Assembly (NCBI GenBank): GCA_019090225.1
Contig: JAHRWI010000232.1
Coordinates: 1 to 11,442 of the forward strand
Length of the DNA stretch: 11,442 nucleotides
Reading direction: 5' to 3'
Source: Porticoccaceae bacterium
GTDB lineage: Bacteria; Pseudomonadota; Gammaproteobacteria; Pseudomonadales; Porticoccaceae
The position numbers and the translations under genes are program-made. Positions 1-5,101 of this stretch are shown here, in pieces (position 1 is the stretch's first letter; every line of letters starts with the position of its first letter). A model generated the notes under the pieces. The model did not search any database and was not told the DNA's origin. It saw only the letters and a list, made by a program, of their open reading frames with translations.

Positions 1-3
1 CCA

Positions 4-90
4 GCCCGGGTGGCGAAATTGGTAGACGCAAGGGACTTAAAATCCCTCGATCGAAAGATCGTGCCGGTTCGATTCCGGCCCCGGGCACCA
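4..90 (+). tRNA. tRNA-Leu (anticodon UAA)
   Basis: A complete class II tRNA with encoded CCA. The acceptor arms gcccggg (4-10) and cccgggc (80-86) pair fully, followed by discriminator A (87) and CCA (88-90). The anticodon arm reads aggga-cttaaaa-tccct, giving anticodon TAA for leucine UUA codons. A long variable arm (cgatc-gaaa-gatcg), typical of tRNA-Leu, is followed by a T arm gccgg-ttcgatt-ccggc. Leucine tRNA genes are frequent attachment sites for integrative elements, and everything downstream here is accessory DNA, so the 3' end is a plausible attB/attL. I saw no second copy of the 3' end in the window, so the other island boundary must lie elsewhere. Confidence 0.98.
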
Positions 91-191
91 TATATTTCAA
101 TAGCTTATAGTGTTGCTGGTGCTTCTATATGCTGCCAGCTTCAACAAAGTAGATGTATAGTAGAGAGCCAGTCAAAGTTTTTTACCCCTTG

Positions 192-1238
192 CTAGAAAGG
201 TTTGAAGCTTTCACGGTGATAAGCTTTTTTTTCCCTACAGCTAGCAGAGAAATTGCTCAGACCGAACACAGGTTTGTATTCAACCTCAAGTGGTCTGTCG
301 TTGCTACAGTCTTCGCATTTTTTCGTAAACTCTACCAGCTTCCATTTTACCGAATTCCCTTCAAGTTTCTTCTCGATAAAGATATTCCTAATTTGAGGTG
401 TTAGTGGAATCCACCAAGGTGCTTTGGCCCATCCGAACCAAAAGGCTGTGGCAAAGGGGGTTATCAATCTTATACCTAAATAATCCAGGAGATAAGCAAG
501 CAGCCAGAATAGACCGAATACTTGCAGTCCTTCATAAAACGAAATAATAAAGCATATAGGTGTAAATAATAAAATTGGGCCAAGAATAACCTGTAAGTAT
601 GTCGGTATAGCAGGAACTTTGTCTAAGAAACTGTCCAAATAGCATTTTTCCCATCCGTTCTCGCTGACTAGAGGGGCTGCTGTTCCAGGTTCCCCTCTAT
701 TTTCTGAGTTATCTTCTTTTGGAGGTTTACCGTCAGAAGACCAAAACTCGTCTCTCAGGGTGATAAAGGACTTGGTTGTTGGATGGCTTTTAGAATTAAA
801 GCGGTTCAAAAAGCTATCCTTAGCATCGTTAATCGAAACCGGTATAAGGCCCCATAATACTGGTCGATTCTTATACTCCTGTATTTTGATTGGTAGAAGA
901 ATTAGCGAGTAACCGGCGTCCTTGAATAGACGCAGAAAGACGGGATCACTTTTGTTCAAAATTTTCGAAAGTGGTTTATAAAGTTCGCAATCAAGTTTTT
1001 CTCTCGCCCCCGTCACGTCGTAATGCGTTTCATGCTCGCTGAGTAATGACTTGGATTCTGAAGGTTTCTCGGTGTGCGCCTCAGACTGTTCAAGTAGATT
1101 TAAAAAATAATCGATGTTTAAACCTACCTCGGAAAACTCCATAGTTAGATCGGTCAAAAGTCGATGGTTTGGAAATTCTCCACCCTTGATTTTAAGAAGC
1201 AAGTTTTTCTGCTCCTTTAGATGCTCTTTTAGATCCAT
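192..1238 (-). CDS. hypothetical protein with central membrane-spanning region
   Basis: A 348-residue protein of a family I do not recognise. Residues 1-200 look soluble and hydrophilic. Residues about 213-236 and 239-260 form two strongly hydrophobic stretches rich in I, L, F, separated by a short turn (FYEGLQ), so a membrane hairpin is likely. A Trp-rich segment follows (FWFGWAKAPWW, about 266-276). The C-terminal 80 residues are hydrophilic and carry a CxxC pair (C308, C311) and a later Cys (334), possibly metal-binding but incomplete as a zinc finger. No signal peptide is seen. The ATG at 1238 is taken because the N-terminus is a clean charged helix; only a weak GGAAA lies upstream. It is the first gene after the tRNA, a typical cargo position, and is transcribed towards the tRNA. 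An island-borne cargo or defence function is possible, but nothing in the sequence proves it. Confidence 0.75.
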   Translation of the reverse strand: MDLKEHLKEQKNLLLKIKGGEFPNHRLLTDLTMEFSEVGLNIDYFLNLLEQSEAHTEKPSESKSLLSEHETHYDVTGAREKLDCELYKPLSKILNKSDPVFLRLFKDAGYSLILLPIKIQEYKNRPVLWGLIPVSINDAKDSFLNRFNSKSHPTTKSFITLRDEFWSSDGKPPKEDNSENRGEPGTAAPLVSENGWEKCYLDSFLDKVPAIPTYLQVILGPILLFTPICFIISFYEGLQVFGLFWLLAYLLDYLGIRLITPFATAFWFGWAKAPWWIPLTPQIRNIFIEKKLEGNSVKWKLVEFTKKCEDCSNDRPLEVEYKPVFGLSNFSASCREKKAYHRESFKPF

Positions 1239-1264
1239 AAATACCGCTTTCCAATGATTTTTAA

Positions 1265-1278
1265 GTACCTGCAGGTAC
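1265..1278. promoter_or_regulatory. perfect 14-bp palindrome, candidate operator
   Basis: gtacctgcaggtac is a perfect inverted repeat without a spacer. It lies in the 110-bp gap between two divergent genes, 26 bp from the start of the minus-strand gene and 70 bp from the AlpA-like gene. A second small inverted repeat, atcat-cgc-atgat, sits at 1296-1308. Positions like these suit binding sites for a dimeric regulator controlling both directions, with the neighbouring helix-turn-helix protein as a candidate binder. Regulatory function is inferred from position and symmetry only. Confidence 0.35.
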
Positions 1279-1348
1279 CAAGACTCACTACACAGATCAT
1301 CGCATGATGTTCAAGCTGGATCAAAAGTGATTAATCAGGAGTGTGCGG

Positions 1349-1579
1349 ATGAGCAAAATTTCGGAGCGAATTGAACAGTGTATAGCTCAAGGTGATTATT
1401 TGAGTGATATGGATATAACAGAGATCCTAGGGATTAGTCAGAGGACTTTAAACAATAAGGTCTGCAGGGGTGACGATTTGCCTGTTTATATTAAGCCTAG
1501 AGGGTGCAGAAAAAGACTCTGGCCAAAACCTTTAGTACAGGAGTGGCTATCTACCTCAAGAAGTCAGGTTGCTGAATGA
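1349..1579 (+). CDS. AlpA/excisionase-like helix-turn-helix protein
   Basis: A 76-residue DNA-binding protein. Residues about 18-42 form a helix-turn-helix (DMDITEILGISQRTLNNKV), followed by a basic wing (YIKPRGCRKRLWPKPLVQEW) that resembles the AlpA / MerR-like excisionase group. Such small proteins usually act as transcription activators or recombination directionality factors for integrases on islands. The ATG at 1349 is preferred over the in-frame GTG at 1343, because an AGGAG (1337-1341) stands 7 bases upstream of it. The stop overlaps the next start (ATGA at 1576-1579), so it forms an operon with the replication-gene remnant. The tyrosine integrase it would normally serve is missing nearby; only degraded pieces occur at 9.4-9.8 kb. 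The fold is clear, the exact role inferred. Confidence 0.8.
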   Translation: MSKISERIEQCIAQGDYLSDMDITEILGISQRTLNNKVCRGDDLPVYIKPRGCRKRLWPKPLVQEWLSTSRSQVAE

Positions 1580-1950
1580 GGCCCCCGAAGTCATCAGTTT
1601 CTGATTTGCTGTATCAATTACTCAATGTGCCAGCAAGTGAGTCTAATTCAATCGCATATGCGCCACCATTTATGGCTCAGTTCAGCCTTCCAGCTAGGGA
1701 TACTAAGGGCAGCGAGTTTGTTCGTTATAACGGACAACGCAAATTTATTATCCTATCTCCAAGCGGGATAGGTCTCCCGTTCGGAATTTATCCTCAGAAT
1801 ATCCTTATCTATATGGCAACTGAAGTTCGATTAACTCAAAGCCAGTTCGTGGATTTAGGGCTGTCGTGTGCAGACTTCAAGAAAAAATTGGGTGTTGGCG
1901 GGTTTGATCGGTTTATTTGGCGGTTTTGCCGCCATTCTATTTATAGGTAG
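1576..1950 (+). pseudogene. repA: truncated RepA_C-family plasmid replication initiator
   Basis: Residues about 30-105 match the core of the plasmid RepA C-terminal domain family (Pfam RepA_C): APPFMAQFSLPARD, then a short beta-rich stretch, then GIGLPFGIYPQNILIYMATE, then LTQSQFVDLG and DFKKKLGV. Family members normally run to about 250-300 residues and continue with a winged-helix segment (GGRWGTI-like) directly after the LG motif. Here the similarity stops near base 1890 and the reading continues into unrelated sequence, GGFDRFIWRFCRH, ending after 124 residues. That tail is an out-of-frame reading of the start of the next broken gene, so a deletion has joined the two. Translation would be coupled to the upstream gene by the ATGA overlap. 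Such initiators occur on plasmids and on integrative elements that replicate after excision. The product is very probably non-functional. Confidence 0.8.
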
Positions 1951-2455
1951 ATTCATAGAGCCTTCGTTAGATAGGTGACTCAGTCAATTAACCAAAAAGT
2001 CCACTCAAGATCACAAACATTTTGATGTTAGGCAAGTCGCGGACGAACTACCTAAACCTATAGTCTTCGATCCCCCTATCAGTTTTTTGCTACCGTCAGA
2101 AAGAACAAAGCAATTTTTATCTCGCGTGTAGAATGGTTAAACAGCAATATTTTGTTGCTTGGTCCAACCCGTCGAGGAAAAGGTGTCCAAGCTTGCATGG
2201 TTTTAGCGCAATGTATGTTTTTCGAAAAGCCCGACATCATAGTGGTCATCGATCCAAAGTGCGATGACTGGGGGCCACTTGTATTAAAGGATGCCTGTCA
2301 GCGAGCAAAACTTCCTTTTGTTTACGGTATATCAATGCGAGGCGCGGCCAACCTCCTCGGTACAATCTGCTAAAAGGCACGACAAAGGATGATCTCATTG
2401 CTATGTTGGTCGCTGGTTATGACTTATGCCCCAAGGGTTTACCAGATGATTTTCG
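1892..2455 (+). pseudogene. traD: degraded TraD-type coupling ATPase (SXT/TOL-like)
   Basis: A coupling-protein gene readable only in pieces. From 1892 a membrane segment is encoded (VLAGLIGLFGGFAAILFIGR, then FIEPSLDR), stopped by TGA at 1976-1978. The same frame continues to a TAG at 2128-2130, including FDVRQVADELPKP. A frameshift there leads into EWLNSNILLLGPTRRGKG, a P-loop region resembling the LGTTRVGKTR loop of integrative-element TraD proteins, followed by the Walker-B-like IIVVIDPKCDD. A second frameshift near 2345-2360 leads into RYNLLKGTTKDDLIAMLVAG and GLPDDF, where similarity ends at the IS5 junction. The Walker A lysine is retained, but with GKG in place of GKT/GKS. TraD proteins of this family link the relaxosome to the conjugation pore and exceed 600 residues; well under half remains. 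The 5' end is also missing through the fusion with repA. Confidence 0.75.
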
Positions 2456-2761
2456 GATAGTGCCTATCGAAGTGAAGAGCATGAGTTGGCGTTAGAGGTT
2501 ATGGGGTATCGCAGTCACGTACATAAAAAGGGAAAAAGAAATAAGCCGTTATCAGAGCGAGATAAACAGGCAAACAAACGAAAGTCACATATTCGGGTAA
2601 GGGTTGAGCATGTGTTTGGATCAATCAGCAATGAACAAGGTGGGCTTAATTTCAAGGTGATTGGTATTGCTCGTAATACGGTCAAGATTGGCATGATGAA
2701 TGTTGTTTATAATATGAGGCGTTTTGTGACGCTACACAGGATTAGTGCGTCTGCGATTTAA
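2454..2761 (+). pseudogene. C-terminal fragment of IS5-family transposase
   Basis: About 101 codons in one frame from 2456 to the stop at 2759-2761. It begins with DSAYRSEEHE, which holds the second catalytic Asp of the IS5 DDE domain, and continues HVHKKGKRNKPLSERDKQAN to RVEHVFG, which holds the catalytic Glu, then GIARNTVKIGMMNVVYNMRR, the usual C-terminus. IS5 transposases are about 270-330 residues, so roughly the N-terminal two thirds, with the first catalytic Asp, is gone. There is no start codon with a ribosome site; the fragment runs straight out of the broken traD. It cannot make active transposase. Its presence suggests that an IS5 insertion followed by a deletion removed the rest of traD and the left half of the element. 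Confidence 0.88.
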
Positions 2762-2850
2762 ATAGTGAGCGTAACCCAAGCCAAACGGGCCTAGATTACG
2801 CTTCAAAACTGCAAAAATTCCACTTTATTTGTGCGAATGATTACGGTTAG
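2454..2850 (+). mobile_element. right-hand remnant of an IS5-family insertion sequence
   Basis: The transposase 3' fragment and the noncoding tail that follows it. The left boundary near 2454 is sharp, since traD similarity ends and transposase similarity begins within a few codons. The right boundary is uncertain because the left inverted repeat needed for comparison is lost. A possible hairpin, agcgtaa (2768-2774) pairing with ttacgct (2796-2802) with a smaller gcc/ggc pairing inside, follows the stop codon and may be the transcription end of the transposase gene. The end coordinate is an estimate placed just before the strong hairpin at 2852. Confidence 0.55.
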
Positions 2851-2851
2851 C

Positions 2852-2898
2852 ATTAAAAGCGGTTTTATTTAAGAAAATTAAATAAAACCGCTTTTAAT
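2852..2898. terminator. 21-bp perfect hairpin, likely bidirectional terminator
   Basis: Two perfectly complementary 21-base arms, 2852-2872 and 2878-2898, flank the 5-base loop gaaaa. The GC core (gcgg/ccgc) is bordered by an A tract on the left and a T tract on the right, so on either strand the transcript would end its stem with a U run, the arrangement of bidirectional intrinsic terminators. It sits between a plus-strand gene remnant and a minus-strand gene, where convergent transcription would need stopping. A miniature-element or IS end is the alternative, given the unusually long perfect stem. Confidence 0.6.
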
Positions 2899-2924
2899 TT
2901 CCTGTTTTTATAGGTGCCCTATAG

Positions 2925-3191
2925 CTAATAATCAAGTCTTTTTTTGTATTCTGTTTTAGCTTCTTGAAAATCCGCAGTTGTTAACGCGAACTTAATATAT
3001 CCATGAGGCACCAAAGTGCCGCATAAGCAATCCATATGTGACATATTTGAAAGATGAGAATTGGGAGTATTTGAAACCCCTTCTAGCATCATATTTTTTA
3101 TTTGTTCTTCAGGAATATGAAAAGTTATATCATTTATAACTACAACTCTGTAGCCAGAAATTAGTCCGCCGAACACTATTTTTGTTTCCAC
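2925..3191 (-). CDS. small hypothetical protein
   Basis: An 88-residue protein that I do not recognise, with no signal peptide or membrane segment. It begins VETKIVFGG and contains SNMSHMDCLCG, with a CxC and nearby His/Met residues that could bind metal, though this is only suggestive. Two in-frame GTG starts are available, at 3203 and 3191. The inner one (3191) is preferred because AAGGTGG stands about 8 bases upstream, whereas the outer GTG is part of that very motif and has no ribosome site of its own. It lies downstream of the helix-turn-helix gene ending at 3316, on the same strand with a gap of about 125 bases, and is followed by the strong hairpin. The region is AT-rich. Confidence 0.5.
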   Translation of the reverse strand: METKIVFGGLISGYRVVVINDITFHIPEEQIKNMMLEGVSNTPNSHLSNMSHMDCLCGTLVPHGYIKFALTTADFQEAKTEYKKRLDY

Positions 3192-3315
3192 TGAAATGCC
3201 CACCTTTTTAGTAAATTTAGATGAAAAATTAACATCTTATAAGTTATAAATTTTAAATAAAGTGGCTTTAAATGAAAACGGGAGATTGGAATGATAACTA
3301 TATTTACATTTTTTG

Positions 3316-4461
3316 TTACATGATTTCTTTGAGCAATTTTGCTACCCTTTGACGACTCAAACCGACATCTCTGGCTATAGCTGCGGCATTAGTTTTCCCG
3401 CTTTCTTGCTGCTGTTTATTGGCTAAAAAAAAGACTTTTTCTCTTACAAACTCATTTTTTGGGACTTGTCCCGGCTCAGGGCCAGGTTTGAGACACTTGG
3501 TTGTGTGGATTATTTGGTAAGCCTCAAACCGTTGAATAACTGTTAGTAGAATTAACCGGTCGTCAATGCTGTTATGAAACTCCAGCCATTCTCCCAGTAT
3601 ATTTTTATCCGCATCATCCTGATCAAGAAACCAACGAATTTTCCTTAACCAGGATATCCAGTCTAATGAATCTGTGGGCTTGATGTTTTTAATAGCCTTA
3701 TATGCGTAAGGATAACAATTTTGGATAAATTTGAGTATTAGTAGTCCTAATGAACGCCAGTCGTGCAGCCACATTTCATTAATTTCTTGATTGGTGGCGT
3801 ATGTCAAAAATTTAACAGGGTTTGTTAAGTTTTTATTGGCATACAGCGATATCAAATTTCGCGGGCCGACGCCATTTCCAATTATTAAATTATCGTCCAG
3901 TCGTCTAAGAATTTGTTCTGTTTTACGTTTATCCCGTTGCCTCAATTCTCGGTCTGTGGCGTGATGGCGACAATATTTTTTTGAAGCGTGTGAACGTTCC
4001 CGCCAGCACAATGCGCAAAAGGGATGCTCTAAATTTTCTGTTTTTTTGTCTTCAAGACTACAAGCGGTTATGCAGAGATTTAGTACATAAATAAGCACTT
4101 CCAGGTGATCAGCCTCGTCCCCCCCCCATGACCAAGTTGATCTAAGGCGAATTGCGCTATTGAGACCAATAATAGTTTTTCTGACTCCGCCTGAGAAATT
4201 TACGAGATCTAACAGGGTCTTTGGAACCATCCCCGAATATTTCTTCACCGCTGGTAAAAAATGAAACATCTTTTCAATAATCGATTGTTCAATGGGGATT
4301 TTTTGCAGCGCTAAACCAACGAAAATCCCCCCCTGCCGGGGCCTTAGATAGATTTTCATATTGCGATTTCGCGCTTGCTGCGCGAGCAGGCTAATTTCTC
4401 TCTCGCCAAGACTCATTAGCTCTTTTGACTGCATGATTAATATCAGTTCAGTTTCGCTCAT
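3316..4461 (-). CDS. hypothetical protein with Cys/His cluster and C-terminal helix-turn-helix
   Basis: A 381-residue soluble protein of unrecognised family. A Cys/His cluster at residues 149-167 (FCALCWRERSHASKKYCRHH; C149, C152, C164, H166/H167) fits a single zinc site and is followed by a very basic stretch (RELRQRDKRK). The last 25 residues (NAAAIARDVGLSRQRVAKLL) form a helix-turn-helix like those of transposases and replication or partition regulators. Together these suggest a DNA-binding protein. The ATG at 4461 is chosen; a TTG lies four codons upstream and an in-frame stop just before it. No clear ribosome site is visible for either. The gene diverges from the trwABC block, with the presumed oriT between. 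A run of nine Gs on the coding strand (4119-4127) lies near residue 113. A role in plasmid or element maintenance is inferred from domains and position only. Confidence 0.75.
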   Translation of the reverse strand: MSETELILIMQSKELMSLGEREISLLAQQARNRNMKIYLRPRQGGIFVGLALQKIPIEQSIIEKMFHFLPAVKKYSGMVPKTLLDLVNFSGGVRKTIIGLNSAIRLRSTWSWGGDEADHLEVLIYVLNLCITACSLEDKKTENLEHPFCALCWRERSHASKKYCRHHATDRELRQRDKRKTEQILRRLDDNLIIGNGVGPRNLISLYANKNLTNPVKFLTYATNQEINEMWLHDWRSLGLLILKFIQNCYPYAYKAIKNIKPTDSLDWISWLRKIRWFLDQDDADKNILGEWLEFHNSIDDRLILLTVIQRFEAYQIIHTTKCLKPGPEPGQVPKNEFVREKVFFLANKQQQESGKTNAAAIARDVGLSRQRVAKLLKEIM

Positions 4462-4479
4462 CAATAATGTCAATATAGT

Positions 4480-4816
4480 TAGTATTCATAAATAGGATAT
4501 ACGTGAGGGTATTTATATTCAAGAATAATTTTGAACACACAAAAACTTTCGAGTATCCAATGAATAGTAAACAACTAATAATCAGGCTCAAATCACTAGC
4601 ACAACAACTGGGAGTTTTGCTCAGAATTATTATTAGCAGGAACAGCAGCGAAGGAGACACAGACCCTATGCACCGGCGGTGGCATCAGTGGCGTTCTGTC
4701 ATCGCGCGGAAACTCTCGTGGCTGCTGCTTCCCGAATGATTTCGAGGGTTGCACCGCCTCGAGGCGTAAGCAGACTCTAAACGCCTTGAATACTTAACGA
4801 TTTCGGAGATTTCAAT
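4480..4816. other. presumed oriT and control region of the relaxation module
   Basis: A stretch of about 340 bases between divergent genes with no convincing coding potential. In R388-like modules oriT lies directly upstream of trwA, which is this position. Visible structure: ataaata (4490-4496) pairing with tatttat (4511-4517); caccg-g-cggtg near 4671-4681; cagcag near 4644 pairing with ctgctg near 4721; and the perfect 12-bp palindrome cgcctcgaggcg at 4755-4766, whose right arm can also pair with aacgcc downstream (ggcgt...acgcc). I could not find a stretch matching the known R388 nic sequence, so neither the nic site nor the transferred strand can be set. The call rests on gene order and inverted repeats. 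Confidence 0.45.
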
Positions 4817-5101
4817 ATGCGACGTAAAGAAGTTAATAAAGCAGTGACTGCTAGATTCTCAATTCATGAGTATTTGCTTTTACAGCAAGAAGCCGAGAAA
4901 CGAGGCTGTACTATTGCAGATGTTATACGTAATGCTTGGTCTCAGTATCAGCAGCAGCATCAAGTTCAGCAACAATTGCTCAGACTAGAACAGCGTCAAC
5001 GTAAGACTACATTCGAGATGATGTGCACAGTGGTTGGACTGCAAGCTAGTGAGCGTGAGCAAGCATTAAAGCAACTTCAACAACGGGGGGTAAAGTTATG
5101 A
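4817..5101 (+). CDS. trwA: TrwA-like ribbon-helix-helix relaxosome accessory protein
   Basis: A 94-residue protein. Residues about 8-15 (KAVTARFS) fit the beta strand of a ribbon-helix-helix fold; residues 17-29 (HEYLLLQQEAEKR) and 33-45 (IADVIRNAWSQYQ) fit its two helices. The rest is a Gln-rich, probably coiled helix (QQQHQVQQQLLRLEQRQRK). In IncW/R388 modules TrwA binds oriT as a tetramer, represses its own promoter and stimulates the coupling ATPase. GGAG (4805-4808) stands 8 bases before the ATG. It is shorter than R388 TrwA (about 120 residues). The stop TGA overlaps the next start (ATGATG at 5098), so translational coupling is expected. The assignment rests on fold, size and gene order, since sequence similarity in this family is low. 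Confidence 0.75.
   Translation: MRRKEVNKAVTARFSIHEYLLLQQEAEKRGCTIADVIRNAWSQYQQQHQVQQQLLRLEQRQRKTTFEMMCTVVGLQASEREQALKQLQQRGVKL

Noticed and set aside
1919..1933. ggcgg-ttttg-ccgcc stem-loop resembling a terminator.
   Set aside because: It falls inside codons for the Gly/Phe/Ala-rich membrane segment of the traD remnant and is not followed by a clear T run.
4448..4739. Overlapping open frames on both strands in the presumed oriT region (plus 4503-4739, minus 4448-4660).
   Set aside because: They overlap each other and the start of the minus-strand helix-turn-helix gene, lack good ribosome sites at their starts, and their products look compositional. A short plus-strand peptide from 4668 has AAGGAG 11 bases upstream, too far to be persuasive.
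4749..4777. ttgcac followed 17 bases later by a possible -10 box, as the trwA promoter with the palindrome in the spacer.
   Set aside because: The -10 candidate (agactc) matches the consensus poorly; the palindrome is reported without a promoter call.
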